Shown here: piece by piece, positions 1 through 8,504 of the stretch
Numbering within the stretch: the first letter of the stretch is position 1
Layout: each line of letters opens with the position of its first letter
Assembly (NCBI RefSeq): GCF_001939735.1
Contig: NZ_MJIL01000041.1
Coordinates: 1-61,383, forward strand
Reading direction: 5' to 3'
Length of the DNA stretch: 61,383 nucleotides
Source of the DNA: Photobacterium proteolyticum
GTDB taxonomy: Bacteria > Pseudomonadota > Gammaproteobacteria > Enterobacterales > Vibrionaceae
Position numbers and translations under genes: made by a program
The notes under the pieces: model-generated
Databases searched by the model: none
What the model was told of the DNA's origin: nothing
What the model saw: the letters and a program-made list of their open reading frames with translations, nothing else

Positions 1-92
1 AGCGCTTTGCGACTGTTTTATTTGAAGAGTTCATTGATAAGTCTCCAAAGTGTCAACTTATCTCAGGACGGCACATTATTATTAGAATTTAA
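1..92 (+). CDS. 3' end of an unidentified gene, cut by the window edge
   Basis: The frame beginning at base 3 is open to a TAA at 90-92, giving about 29 residues (start RFATVLFEEF, end HIIIRI). A strong hairpin and T-run begin at the very next base, which is what the end of a gene usually looks like. The fragment is too short to assign to a family. The frame starting at base 1 is also open but runs through the terminator, so I prefer the frame at base 3. Confidence 0.4.
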   Translation, partial: RFATVLFEEFIDKSPKCQLISGRHIIIRI

Positions 93-116
93 GCCGCTTG
101 TTCAAGCGGCTTTTTT
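93..116 (+). terminator. Rho-independent terminator
   Basis: GCCGCTTG/CAAGCGGC stem with a very short loop, followed by TTTTTT. It ends the truncated gene at the left edge. Confidence 0.85.
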
Positions 117-157
117 GATGCCGATCCTGCCTAATTTACAGATAGTGTTTTGCTTAA

Positions 158-1063
158 CTAGATATCGGCGTTAGCTCTTACTCGGATGAATCGGGCGAAA
201 CGGGGTATGCCGCTGTCGGTATAGCCGTTGTAGCGGTAGTTGATGGTGGATCCGATAAGCGGTGGGTTTTTGCGAACAGCATCTTTAAAACCGGTACCGA
301 TTTTGAATTTTACATTGTCAGCGGTGAGGACCCAAAGTGCTCCCATTTTTCCGCTGAACTTACCTTTTCCCTCTTCATAACCAATAACGACGGCTTCCGC
401 ATCCTGATAACGCTTCATCTTAAGTAAACGGTCAGATCGGCCGTGAGAATAAAGGTTGTCTTTGTGGTGCAGCATTAAGCCCTCTCCGTTGCCGGCAGTG
501 ACTTCGTCAAGCTTGGTGTCGAGAGTGTTTCTGTCTGTATAGGTGTATTGCGGGACGGCTTGTAAGTGAGGGCGGTCGATGGTTGCAATCACTTCCGATA
601 GTTGCTTCAGGCGGCGTTCAAATCGGTAGGGGCTGGAAGGGATATCAAAAACCATATAATGAATAGCCCGCCATTGCTTGTCGTTGGGTGAATGGTCCAA
701 TACCGTTGCGGCAACTTGCTGGAACAGACCCCGCCCGGCCCAGAGTTCTCCGTCGAGCTGTATGTCGGACGGTAGCGACTCAGTAAACCATTCAGGTGCG
801 GCTATCGGTTTGCCAGTACGGGTTACCAACTGTTCACCGTTCCAGAAGGCGCGAACACCATCGAGTTTTTCGCTAGCGTAGTAGGCAGAAATTGTGTCCT
901 GGTTCGATGAGAGATCAGGTGGAAGCTGCTTGCTGTATGGTTGTGCAGTCATAATTTGCGGCGCTGTTTTGGCATGTAGATGAAACGGGCTGAGAACCAG
1001 TGCAATGACAGCAGCGAGCCGTGTGAAGCTTGATGGCACCCGTGCCGGTGAAGAAGTTGTCAT
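158..1063 (-). CDS. Periplasmic minimal ATP-dependent DNA ligase (Lig E type)
   Basis: This is a small ATP-dependent DNA ligase of about 302 residues. Nick-sealing by the minimal Lig E group proceeds through a lysine-AMP intermediate. The nucleotidyl-transfer motif is seen as SEKLDGVR (lysine near residue 66). Later motifs are LDGELWAGRG, EGLMLHH and LLKMKRYQDAEAVV. A short OB-fold follows (FSGKMGALWV to the C-terminus), and there are no extra DNA-binding domains. I place the start at 1063 because a GGAG lies about 6 bases upstream and the protein then begins with a clean signal peptide (hydrophobic AAVIALVLSPFHLHA, cleavage after AHA-like LHA). A longer frame to 1201 has no such signals. Periplasmic location fits the known Lig E group of Vibrio, Haemophilus and relatives; a role in natural transformation or extracellular DNA is inference. 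Confidence 0.9.
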   Translation of the reverse strand: MTTSSPARVPSSFTRLAAVIALVLSPFHLHAKTAPQIMTAQPYSKQLPPDLSSNQDTISAYYASEKLDGVRAFWNGEQLVTRTGKPIAAPEWFTESLPSDIQLDGELWAGRGLFQQVAATVLDHSPNDKQWRAIHYMVFDIPSSPYRFERRLKQLSEVIATIDRPHLQAVPQYTYTDRNTLDTKLDEVTAGNGEGLMLHHKDNLYSHGRSDRLLKMKRYQDAEAVVIGYEEGKGKFSGKMGALWVLTADNVKFKIGTGFKDAVRKNPPLIGSTINYRYNGYTDSGIPRFARFIRVRANADI

Positions 1064-1383
1064 CGTGCGCTCCAAATTGCGAGTAAGGTTGGTGTATAAC
1101 GGTATGTTCAGAATGAGACCGAGTAAATATTGCTGTACGGGGGAATCTCGAATATGTGTTGCGGGCTTGAATATATTGAAGAGATGGCAAAGAGAGGGCA
1201 TTGCGAGTGCGAGCTATGTCCGTTGGGAATAATATCAATATCCTGGCTATATGTTCTCTAAGATGCTGGTGGTGCGGGTATAACTTGATTGAATATGGCT
1301 CGTATGGACGGAGTCATGTAAAATCAGCGACTTTGAGATTTTTGCTCACATCGATCCATCGCGATATACAGTGGCGTATTACC
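1064..1383. other. Divergent intergenic region between ligase and PTS permease
   Basis: This 320-base gap must hold the promoters of both flanking genes. A frame continues through it upstream of the permease (1201-1383), but its residues (several W and C, no hydrophobic pattern) look non-coding. I see no repeat, hairpin terminator or recognisable operator. Confidence 0.5.
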
Positions 1384-2436
1384 ATGCAGCTAGCACAACA
1401 CAAATTTGGTGACTTCCTTCAACGGAAAAACATAGACTTCTCTGCTCGGACATATTTTGTTCATGCCATGAGCTATATGGCATTAGGATTATTTTCTTCC
1501 CTGCTGATCGGCTCTATTCTGAATACTCTTGGAATGAAGCTGGGGATCCCGCTTTTTTCTGAAACGTTATGGCCTATCGCTAAACAGATGACCGGTCCGG
1601 CAATCGGTGTGGCCATTGCCTATGCCTTGAAAGCGCCACCCCTAGTACTGTTTTCGGCAACAACAGCAGGTGCTGCCGGGGCGGCATTAGGTGGGCCTGT
1701 GGGGGCCTATATTGCATCTGTTGCTGCTACTGAGTGCGGAAAGCTGGTCGCGAACGAAACGAAAATAGATATCTTGCTTACTCCGGCAGTAACTGTAGTG
1801 GTTGGTGTTATCGTCGGAACGTTAGTTGGTCCTCAGGTCGGTACGTTAATGACAGCGCTGGGCGATCTCATTATGTATGCAACACAATTACAGCCGCTGC
1901 TAATGGGGATGATTGTTGCTGTATTAATGGGAATGGCGCTGACGCTACCTATCAGCAGTGCGGCAATTGCTATCATGCTTAGTTTGAATGGTTTGGCCGC
2001 CGGTGCGGCAACCGTAGGCTGTTGTGCACAGATGGTCGGCTTTGCCGTAATGAGCTTTCGCGAAAACCGTTGGGCAGGCGTCGTGGCTCAGGGCTTGGGG
2101 ACATCAATGCTGCAAATGCCAAATATCGTTAAGAATCATAAAGTCTGGTATCCGCCAATACTGGCTTCTGCCATTCTTGGCCCAATCGCGACTCTGGTCT
2201 TTGCTATGGAAAACACGCCGTTGGGTGCAGGGATGGGGACGTCAGGCTTTGTCGGCCAGATTCAGTCATTTATCGCACTAGATGCTGCCGGTTGGAGCAG
2301 CGGTGAAATTTATACCGCCGTCCTTATGATGCATTTGCTCCTTCCTGCGGTTATTACTCTGGTGATTGCTGAAGTGATGCGAAAGGCGGGGTGGATAAAG
2401 CCGGGGGATTTGACCCTCAACCTGACGTCAAAATAA
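1384..2436 (+). CDS. PTS-type sugar transporter subunit IIC (EIIC_2 family)
   Basis: A polytopic inner-membrane protein of about 350 residues, nearly all hydrophobic. Many Gly/Ala-rich membrane segments are visible, such as the stretches containing TAGAAGAALGGPVGAYIAS and VVVGVIVGTLVG. It resembles the stand-alone PTS_EIIC_2 permeases common in Vibrio, which transport or sense an unknown sugar. No EIIA or EIIB gene is near it and no phosphorylatable His/Cys domain is fused to it, so whether it works in a phosphotransfer chain cannot be told. The ATG at 1384 starts at MQLAQHKFGDFL, just before the first amphipathic region. The upstream in-frame extension to 1201 is unlikely. Shine-Dalgarno is weak. 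It is followed by its own terminator. Confidence 0.8.
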   Translation: MQLAQHKFGDFLQRKNIDFSARTYFVHAMSYMALGLFSSLLIGSILNTLGMKLGIPLFSETLWPIAKQMTGPAIGVAIAYALKAPPLVLFSATTAGAAGAALGGPVGAYIASVAATECGKLVANETKIDILLTPAVTVVVGVIVGTLVGPQVGTLMTALGDLIMYATQLQPLLMGMIVAVLMGMALTLPISSAAIAIMLSLNGLAAGAATVGCCAQMVGFAVMSFRENRWAGVVAQGLGTSMLQMPNIVKNHKVWYPPILASAILGPIATLVFAMENTPLGAGMGTSGFVGQIQSFIALDAAGWSSGEIYTAVLMMHLLLPAVITLVIAEVMRKAGWIKPGDLTLNLTSK

Positions 2437-2443
2437 TCAATAA

Positions 2444-2467
2444 GGAGCATGAAGTTGCTCCTTTTTT
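2444..2467 (+). terminator. Rho-independent terminator after the IIC gene
   Basis: GGAGCA...TGCTCC hairpin followed by six T residues, starting 8 bases after the stop codon. Confidence 0.85.
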
Positions 2468-2671
2468 ATGTGTACGTGTAAAGTAACCAGATTTCTTGTT
2501 GGGTTTTATCACATTTATGCCTGTTTTGATGTAAACATGACACAAAGAGATTATCTAGCTGATATTATTCATATATTAAGAGTATTCTGAACTTTGCAAG
2601 AGGTTAATGCCTGACCGGGCAATGACGGGTGCAGAGCGACAAAGGCGAATTGTTTAGCAGGTTAAAAAGAT

Positions 2672-3334
2672 ATGATGTCATCTTGGAAAGTATCATTAGT
2701 GGTTGGGTTTGTACTGGGAAGTATTCTGGCTTCGGCTGTATGGAACCGCAATCCCGGCCCCAGCCAAGAAGAGTATGAGCTGCTATTACAGAAAAATGCC
2801 GTATTGGCCGAAAAGCAACAGGTGCTTCAGGAAAGCTTTGAAGAACTGGAAACCCAAAAGGCGCTAGAACTCGAGAAGGCCTTTGAGCAATTGACCAGCA
2901 AGCAGGCCGAGCTTGAGCAACAGAAGGCCGACTATGAGGAACAGTTGGCTCAACTGAAACAGCAGCAGAAAAAGTTGGTCGTGACCAAGAAGAAGCTGGA
3001 TACCAAAGTGGTTGAACTGGAGACGGCGACAGAAAAACAGCAAGTGGTGCTGAGCCATTCGAAAGAGCTGTATCAACAACAGTTGCTGCTGCAAAAGCAG
3101 GTAGCCAAGGCAGAAGCGGATGTGAAGAAAGCCATACGTGTAGCTGAAGACTTTAAGAAGCCGTGTGACGAGTTTAAGTCAGGCACAAGCTGGAACTGGG
3201 TTTCGCAGGCAGATTGCGACAAGTACGATGCCAAGATAAAGGCTGTTGCTGATGAAGAAGCTCAACTGACTGCCCTGAAGACTGAACTGGAAGCTCTTAA
3301 CCAAAAGATTGAAGTTAACTTACCTAAGAAATAG
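2672..3334 (+). CDS. Membrane-anchored coiled-coil protein, function unknown
   Basis: A 220-residue protein with one N-terminal membrane segment (VSLVVGFVLGSILASAVW, residues about 6-24). A long Gln/Glu/Lys-rich coiled coil follows (about residues 30-165, with repeats of the kind LEQQKADYEEQLAQLKQQQ). A short C-terminal part with two cysteines (FKKPCDEF and QADCDKY) is followed by another helix. Such proteins are often annotated as chromosome-partition or SMC-like because of the coiled coil, but there is no ATPase motif here and I would not use that name. Two ATG codons in a row (2672 and 2675) can start it. The topology suggests the coiled coil lies in the periplasm. It is followed by a weak terminator. 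Confidence 0.75.
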   Translation: MMSSWKVSLVVGFVLGSILASAVWNRNPGPSQEEYELLLQKNAVLAEKQQVLQESFEELETQKALELEKAFEQLTSKQAELEQQKADYEEQLAQLKQQQKKLVVTKKKLDTKVVELETATEKQQVVLSHSKELYQQQLLLQKQVAKAEADVKKAIRVAEDFKKPCDEFKSGTSWNWVSQADCDKYDAKIKAVADEEAQLTALKTELEALNQKIEVNLPKK

Positions 3335-3362
3335 TAGGGCAATAGCAGTAAGTGTATTTTAC

Positions 3363-3387
3363 AAGGCGGGGTGATACCTCGCCTTTT
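3363..3387 (+). terminator. Probable terminator between coiled-coil and cupin genes
   Basis: AAGGCG-GGG/CCT-CGCCTT hairpin ending in TTTT, just upstream of the cupin start codon at 3406. Confidence 0.65.
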
Positions 3388-3405
3388 CATTATGAGAGAG
3401 TAAGG

Positions 3406-3720
3406 ATGAACCTTTTTGACAACATTCCGGCTGAATTGCCAGAGGAAGTGTTTGAGGATATTGTCGACACACCGAGTGTTCGTATTGAACGGATTATTTC
3501 CAAAGGTCATACGACGCCAACGAATGAGTGGTACGACCAAGATGAGCATGAATGGGTTGTCGTGCTTAAAGGCGAAGCACGAATAATTTTTGAAGACGGC
3601 TGCCGGGAAGTGTACCTGAAGGAAGGGGACCACCTGAATATTCTTGCCCACCAACGCCATCAGGTGTCGTGGACGAGACCCGATCAAGAGACTATATGGT
3701 TAGCAGTGTTCTATCGCTAG
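3406..3720 (+). CDS. Small cupin-domain protein
   Basis: A 104-residue single-domain cupin. The cupin core is read in the motifs WYDQDEHEWVVVLKGEARIIF (first motif: His and Glu as in the G-X5-HXH-X4-E pattern, loosely kept) and LKEGDHLNILAHQRHQVSW (second motif, with PXH-like His). The pattern suggests a metal site, but the substrate is unknown. The start at 3406 (MNLFDNIPAEL) is chosen because AGTAAGG precedes it; the longer frame to 3352 would run back through the terminator stem. It lies alone between a terminator and a convergent gene. Confidence 0.75.
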   Translation: MNLFDNIPAELPEEVFEDIVDTPSVRIERIISKGHTTPTNEWYDQDEHEWVVVLKGEARIIFEDGCREVYLKEGDHLNILAHQRHQVSWTRPDQETIWLAVFYR

Positions 3721-3802
3721 CAAGCAGCTCGCCAAGGAGATTGCTATGTTGAGCTGCGTTTATCGGCCTTTGATTTGCTGAACCGATCTGGGCTGTAAAT
3801 GA

Positions 3803-5299
3803 TCACACTTCAAATCGAACAAGGCCTGCCAAGGCCTGCGGATAACCTCTCTCTGATGCTAATGCCTCGGCCTTGGTAACGATTTTCTCTTGGCTTAGTC
3901 CTGACGTTACCGGGAATTGCTGCTCTAAGGGGAAGCTATCGTCTTTCATATCAGGCACCAGGCCTTCAATAAAAAGCTGTTGAATCACGCCTTCAGCAGC
4001 CGACAAAGCAGATGAGGCCTTGACGATTTCTGTCCTGGCATAACGACGACCTGCAAAAGAGATATCCGCGGCTCTAAGAGAAGGATCATCCCCCGGGATC
4101 TGCTGAGCACCAAACAAGGGTTTTCCACCGACAGTCGCCGTCTGGTAGGCAGGTACAAACTGCGCCATATGTGAAATCGCCCTGTCGGTTCGTGTGTCTA
4201 TGTCTGAGTTAGTCCAGCCATGCTTGAGTTTTCTAATAAAAGATCTTCCCAACGTTGGCTGGGCATTGTCCGCGGTGCTCCTGGCCAATCCTTGACGGAA
4301 TAGCGTTATGTCTTCAGTCATGCCGTGAAGCTGGAAGAAACCGTCAGGGTAGGGTGTTAGCTGCGCCATGCCATTCGGTGTTCCCCGCTCGCCATGGAAA
4401 ATCACTTCTGGCCACACGCCTTGACACTCTGCCCAATGGGTCACGTAGGCCGCCTTGAACTCAATCATACGATGTCGGGGTAACTTCGCCCAATTGTCCA
4501 GCGTACCGGTTCGGTAGCCACAGGCATTGATCAAGTAATCGACATTAACGGAATGGGTGATGTGATCGTCTATTGTCGGATCAAACTGCTGGTGGGTTAC
4601 TGTCCAGCTGCCAGACTCATGGCTTTGTTGGATGTCTATAACCGTAGAGCGTGTATTGACTTTGCTCGAAGCTAGTTGTTCGAGGGCGAGATTGGCCGTT
4701 GCTGCCAACCGAAATACGCTAAGTCCATATTCTTGTACGAGGATCAGCGGAAACTTGAATTTATCCAGGTTGATATTCTTAGCTACGGGGATCATCCAGT
4801 CATCAGGCGAACCCGGTTTGGCGGGGATAGATGCACGTGCTAGCTGTTCGAGTTTGCTACGGTCATAGAGTTTGTAATATTGGCCAGGATCACCGAGAAC
4901 TCGATTGTGGCTATCTGCTTCAACGAATTGACGGTAGGTATCCTGTAGCAGCTTTAATCGTGGAATAAGTGCCTCAGGATCGCCTTGGTCACGCTGGGGG
5001 ACGGCAATAACTGTTGGGCGGATATTGGCTGTATGGGGAAAAACCCGAAGTGTATCAATCGACTCTTTGAGCAGGGTTAGGCATTGCTGGTCTGAAATTT
5101 CCCGGTAAAGGTTTCCGCCTGCATGCAAATGGCAAATTGGCGGGCCGTTAACCAGGCTCTTGCCTTCTTCGAATAATTCAACTTGAATACCAAGCTCAGC
5201 CAAACGAAGGGCTATTGTCGATCCAGCGATACCGCCACCGATCACGCCAACTTTGACAGGGGGATGGTTATCGGTGCGGTGGAAACTATGAACATTCAT
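3803..5299 (-). CDS. FAD-dependent oxidoreductase (DAO-like)
   Basis: A 498-residue flavoprotein. Near the N-terminus is a Rossmann dinucleotide motif VGVIGGGIAGSTIALRL (GxGxxG form, about residues 17-33), followed by the acidic end of strand 2 (VELFEEG), which binds the ribose of FAD. A second FAD-contact segment may be VDYLINACGYRTG (about 255-267). The enzyme probably oxidises an organic acid or amine, but nothing in the sequence or the neighbours names the substrate. It is a lone minus-strand gene, convergent with the cupin gene. The start codon is followed directly by a short polar lead (MNVHSFHRTDNHPP), so no signal peptide is present and it should be cytoplasmic. Confidence 0.7.
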   Translation of the reverse strand: MNVHSFHRTDNHPPVKVGVIGGGIAGSTIALRLAELGIQVELFEEGKSLVNGPPICHLHAGGNLYREISDQQCLTLLKESIDTLRVFPHTANIRPTVIAVPQRDQGDPEALIPRLKLLQDTYRQFVEADSHNRVLGDPGQYYKLYDRSKLEQLARASIPAKPGSPDDWMIPVAKNINLDKFKFPLILVQEYGLSVFRLAATANLALEQLASSKVNTRSTVIDIQQSHESGSWTVTHQQFDPTIDDHITHSVNVDYLINACGYRTGTLDNWAKLPRHRMIEFKAAYVTHWAECQGVWPEVIFHGERGTPNGMAQLTPYPDGFFQLHGMTEDITLFRQGLARSTADNAQPTLGRSFIRKLKHGWTNSDIDTRTDRAISHMAQFVPAYQTATVGGKPLFGAQQIPGDDPSLRAADISFAGRRYARTEIVKASSALSAAEGVIQQLFIEGLVPDMKDDSFPLEQQFPVTSGLSQEKIVTKAEALASERGYPQALAGLVRFEV

Positions 5300-5710
5300 A
5301 ATATGCTGATTTAGCCGTTTAAGTCATATCGTGATAATGGTTACCATTCTACGTTGCCTTGATCATGTTTAAAACACTTACTCTGTGTGGATTAGGTAAA
5401 TCATTATACCCAAGTCACCTCAAGATGCTCTGAATCCTGCATCTTGAGGTAGCTTGGGTATACATTAAGAACAACATTTACAATGTAAATATTAGGCTCA
5501 TTGTGTGGGGCTGCATGAGCAATGAATGCATGCTCAAAAAATTCAGCTGTGACGTTGTCACATCAGTGGTGATATTACGATGTTTATAAATAGGTGGTGA
5601 CGGCATATTTCAGCAGACCAATAGCCTTTCTACTGTTATCATCATGAGGAAAGTTTATTAAAAAGAATATATAGCAGCGCTCCAACAGATAAGAAGCGCG
5701 AGGAGCACGC
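5300..5710. other. Divergent intergenic region with a palindromic repeat
   Basis: The gap of about 410 bases separates two divergent genes. It holds the 58-base dispersed palindrome at 5405-5462 (listed separately) and AT-rich sequence probably carrying both promoters. No open frame with coding character is seen. Confidence 0.55.
5405..5462. repeat. Dispersed palindromic repeat, full-length copy
   Basis: An almost perfect inverted repeat: left arm TATACCCAAG then CACCTCAAGATGC, right arm GCATCTTGAGGT then CTTGGGTATA, with a loop of about 10 bases. Shorter relatives occur at 10206-10236 and 37598-37630 in this window. The type is familiar from intergenic regions of Vibrionaceae. Confidence 0.85.
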
Positions 5711-6715
5711 ATGGCTACTTCAATTTTGATTTGTGATGATTCGGCATTAGCTCGAAAGCAGATGGCAAGGGCCTTACCGGCCTCCCTGAATGCTGAAGTT
5801 ACTTTTGCTGTTAACGGTTTGGAAGCCTTGCAGCACCTTAAGAAAGAAAAGTTTGACCTGATGTTCCTGGATCTGACCATGCCGGAAATGGATGGATACC
5901 AGACATTGGAGGCAATTAAGCAACAAGGGATCGATATTAAAGTGATTGTGGTGTCGGGAGATATCCAGCCACAAGCACAGGCAAGGGTAAAAGCGCTTGG
6001 TGCGATTGAGTTTCTTAAGAAGCCTGTCGATAAAGCCTTTTTGAAAACATTCCTCAAAGAGCTAGCACCTTCTGAACCTGTCGCATTTGATGCGGTTATT
6101 CAGAGAGTGTCCACGCCCGCTCTCCGGCGCCGTGATGTTTACCTCGAGGTGGCTAATGTGGCAATTGGCCGTGCGGCTGATTCGTTGGCACGCCACTTTG
6201 ACGTGTTCGTTAATTTGCCTCTGCCAAACGTCAATGTATTTGAAGTGAGTGAACTTCATATGACAATGCGTCACCTTGCCAGTAATAGTACGATGTCTGG
6301 TATTTGCCAGGGATTTAGCGGTGAGGGGATTGCCGGTGAGGCGCTGGTCTTGCTAAGTGACTCCAGCGTAAAAGATCTTATGGCAATGATGCAGTATCCG
6401 ATAGAGGCTGATGGGGACTCAGAGCTGGAACTGCTGATGGATGTTAGTAATATCTTGGTTGGTTCGTTCCTGAAGGGATTAGGCCAGCAGGCAGAGGTGA
6501 AGTTTTTTCAGAGCCACCCGGTGCTATTAGGACAGCACATGCCGATTGAGCGGATGATTGCACAGACCGAAGGTAATTGGCGTAGAACGATGACATTCGA
6601 AGTCAGCTACGGTATTGAGAATACATCAATTAAATGTGATTTGTTGCTGATGTTTGTTGATGAGTCACTTCCTTTACTCGATAACAAATTGTCTTACTTG
6701 ATGGACGAGGACTAG
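5711..6715 (+). CDS. Response regulator with CheC/CheX-like output domain
   Basis: A 334-residue two-domain protein. Residues 1-120 are a receiver: acidic pair in ICDDSAL, phosphoacceptor Asp in LMFLDLTMPEMDG, Thr/Ser switch in VIVVSGD and Lys in FLKKPVD. The rest (about 140-334) resembles CheC/CheX-type phosphatase domains. Its pieces DVYLEVANVAIGRAADSLA and ELLMDVSNILVGSFLKGL both carry the helix pattern (E/S-x-x-N) of that family. It therefore probably dephosphorylates a partner regulator or relays signals in chemotaxis or c-di-GMP control. A GAGGAG lies 7 bases upstream of the ATG. The gene is followed after 3 bases by a PAS protein gene, clearly an operon. No histidine kinase is next to it. 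Confidence 0.8.
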   Translation: MATSILICDDSALARKQMARALPASLNAEVTFAVNGLEALQHLKKEKFDLMFLDLTMPEMDGYQTLEAIKQQGIDIKVIVVSGDIQPQAQARVKALGAIEFLKKPVDKAFLKTFLKELAPSEPVAFDAVIQRVSTPALRRRDVYLEVANVAIGRAADSLARHFDVFVNLPLPNVNVFEVSELHMTMRHLASNSTMSGICQGFSGEGIAGEALVLLSDSSVKDLMAMMQYPIEADGDSELELLMDVSNILVGSFLKGLGQQAEVKFFQSHPVLLGQHMPIERMIAQTEGNWRRTMTFEVSYGIENTSIKCDLLLMFVDESLPLLDNKLSYLMDED

Positions 6716-6718
6716 GCC

Positions 6719-7165
6719 ATGTTTTCTTTACCTGCTGAATTTGAACAATTTCATTGGATGGTAGATATGGTGCAGCACGTTGATGTTGGCCTTGTCGTAC
6801 TGGATAAAGATTTTACCATCCATGTCTGGAACGGATTCATGATCCATCATAGCGGCAAACAGGCGCATGAGGCGATCGGAAAGAGCTTATTTGAGGTATT
6901 TCCCGAGATCCCGTCTGAGTGGTTTACCGCAAAATCCAAGCCTGTATTTGAATTAGGGTGTCGGAGCTTCTTGATTTGGCGTCAGCGCCCCTACCTGTTT
7001 AAGTGCCGTAATGTCAGGCCAATCACTCAGCAAGCCCCATTTATGTACCAAAACGTTACGCTGAACCCGATGACATCGCCAAAAGGTGACGTTGATTATC
7101 TTTTTATGGCAGTGGAAGATGCCACGGCCGAAGCGCTGGCTGAAGGGCGGTTAGAAGACAAATAA
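6719..7165 (+). CDS. Stand-alone PAS-domain sensor protein
   Basis: A 148-residue protein consisting of essentially one PAS fold. LDKDFTIHVWNGFMIHHSGKQAHEAIGKSLFEVFPEI is a textbook PAS N-terminal half (N in VWN, GKSLFE). It has no kinase, GGDEF or HTH output of its own. It starts 3 bases after the stop of the preceding response regulator and presumably modulates the same pathway. The ligand is unknown. An adjacent terminator ends the two-gene operon. Confidence 0.75.
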   Translation: MFSLPAEFEQFHWMVDMVQHVDVGLVVLDKDFTIHVWNGFMIHHSGKQAHEAIGKSLFEVFPEIPSEWFTAKSKPVFELGCRSFLIWRQRPYLFKCRNVRPITQQAPFMYQNVTLNPMTSPKGDVDYLFMAVEDATAEALAEGRLEDK

Positions 7166-7172
7166 ATACTAT

Positions 7173-7202
7173 AAAAAAGCTCATTTCGATGAGCTTTTTT
7201 AT
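7173..7202 (+). terminator. Rho-independent terminator
   Basis: AAAAAAGCTCAT/ATGAGCTTTTTT hairpin right after the PAS gene stop codon. It ends the RR-PAS operon. Confidence 0.9.
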
Positions 7203-7419
7203 TATTCCAACAATGGACTCTTAATCTTACAAGTCAAAATATTGTCTACCTACTTAAGCAGCTCCTCTAAGTATATATGAACAAAGCCTTTTCTCTATTG
7301 TTGATATATGTACGACTTTCCTCATCAATTTGTTGTATTTCCCTTGTAAAAAAACAAATTCGGTTCTAAACACTAAAGTGGTAGTGGCAAAAAAGAATCA
7401 ATAATAGGGATATCTAGAT

Positions 7420-8412
7420 ATGACAAAAATGTACAAAATCCTCCCATTGGCATTGTTAATTTCGGGAGTCGTTCATGCTGCAACAGATAACCCGTGGTAT
7501 GCCGGTGCGCGTATTGGTGGCACCAACTTCGATAGCTTCGGTGGTGCTTTGGATGGTGCCGAGAGCAGTTTTGAACGCGATGACTGGGGCGGTGGTGCCT
7601 TTATAGGTTATACCTATAATTCTTGGTTTGGTGTTGAAGGTGGTTACACCTACCTAGGACAGGCCGACGCCAATACTGGCGGCGGTGGATTTGAAGTGCA
7701 TGGCTTGGACCTGGTGGGCAAGTTCACGTGGCATGCCGCGCCGTCCTTTGATCTCTTTGGTAAGTTAGGTGGCTACGTTTTTGATGTTGATAACAGCGTA
7801 AATAATCAGGATGATAACGGCGTATCTGCAACTGCGGGGATCGGTGCTGAGTATTTCTTTAATGACGATCTGTCTGCTCGAGCGGAGTACCAATATTACA
7901 ACCAGGTCGGAGGTAGCAGTCCGGGCGAAAGTGACGTCCATTTCTACGGTGTTAGCCTGGTCTACTACTGGGGAGCGCCAGAGCCAGTCGCCATTATTGA
8001 GCCAGAACCAGTTCCCGAGCCAGCGCCAGTTCCCGTTCAGCCGGAAGTGATGAAAGTGAAAGCGCTAAGTGTGAATTTGCCGTTTGCCTTTGATAGTAAT
8101 GCTTTATCGCAGTCGGATATCGATCGGATCCAACCTATTGCCCAACGGCTGGTGGAGTACCCGGAAACAAAACTCTATGTCGTAGGCCATACCGATAGTC
8201 GAGGCTCTGAAGAATACAACCAGAAATTGTCTGAAGAGCGTGCAGCTGTAGTCGCCGGTTATCTTGGTGCGCACTTTGGCATTAATAAAAGCCGTATTGT
8301 TGCCCAGGGCAAAGGGGAGTCGGAGCCGCTGGCATCAAATGATACGGAAGAAGGTCGCGCTAAAAACCGTCGTGTAGAAGTGTATACGCCGGGTTTTGAG
8401 ATTACGAAGTAA
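7420..8412 (+). CDS. OmpA-family outer-membrane protein
   Basis: A 330-residue protein with a signal peptide (MTKMYKILPLALLISGVVHA). Residues 22-190 form an eight-stranded OmpA-type beta barrel rich in alternating aromatic strands (GGAFIGYTYNSWFGVEGGYTYLG, LSARAEYQYYNQVG). A Pro/Glu-rich linker (about 190-215) follows. The C-terminal domain binds peptidoglycan, with the signature TDSRGSEEYNQKLSEERAAVV and ending NRRVEVY. It anchors the outer membrane to the cell wall. The gene stands alone with its own terminator. It is close to OmpA of Vibrio by domain order and length, but the exact orthologue is not certain. Confidence 0.9.
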   Translation: MTKMYKILPLALLISGVVHAATDNPWYAGARIGGTNFDSFGGALDGAESSFERDDWGGGAFIGYTYNSWFGVEGGYTYLGQADANTGGGGFEVHGLDLVGKFTWHAAPSFDLFGKLGGYVFDVDNSVNNQDDNGVSATAGIGAEYFFNDDLSARAEYQYYNQVGGSSPGESDVHFYGVSLVYYWGAPEPVAIIEPEPVPEPAPVPVQPEVMKVKALSVNLPFAFDSNALSQSDIDRIQPIAQRLVEYPETKLYVVGHTDSRGSEEYNQKLSEERAAVVAGYLGAHFGINKSRIVAQGKGESEPLASNDTEEGRAKNRRVEVYTPGFEITK

Positions 8413-8436
8413 CACGTTTGGAAACGGTGTTATTGA

Positions 8437-8466
8437 GTAAAAAAGCGCCTTCGGGCGCTTTTTTAC
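8437..8466. terminator. Bidirectional terminator between ompA-like and M48 genes
   Basis: GTAAAAAAGCGCC-TTCG-like-GGCGCTTTTTTAC, a perfect palindrome with A-run and T-run on either side. It serves both convergent genes. Confidence 0.9.
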
Positions 8467-8504
8467 TTAAGGGTATAGTTCGTCCTAAATAGGGCTAGGT
8501 CCAA

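Noticed and set aside
1384..2436. Complete PTS sugar-uptake operon
   Set aside because: Only a IIC-like permease is present; there are no EIIA, EIIB or sugar enzyme genes within the region and a terminator follows directly.
2672..3334. Annotation as chromosome-partition or SMC protein
   Set aside because: Only the coiled coil supports such a name. ATPase and hinge motifs are absent, and the protein is membrane-anchored.
5584..6057. 157-codon minus-strand frame over the receiver domain of the response regulator
   Set aside because: Shadow of the receiver coding region; start region has no signal and the sequence does not resemble any family.
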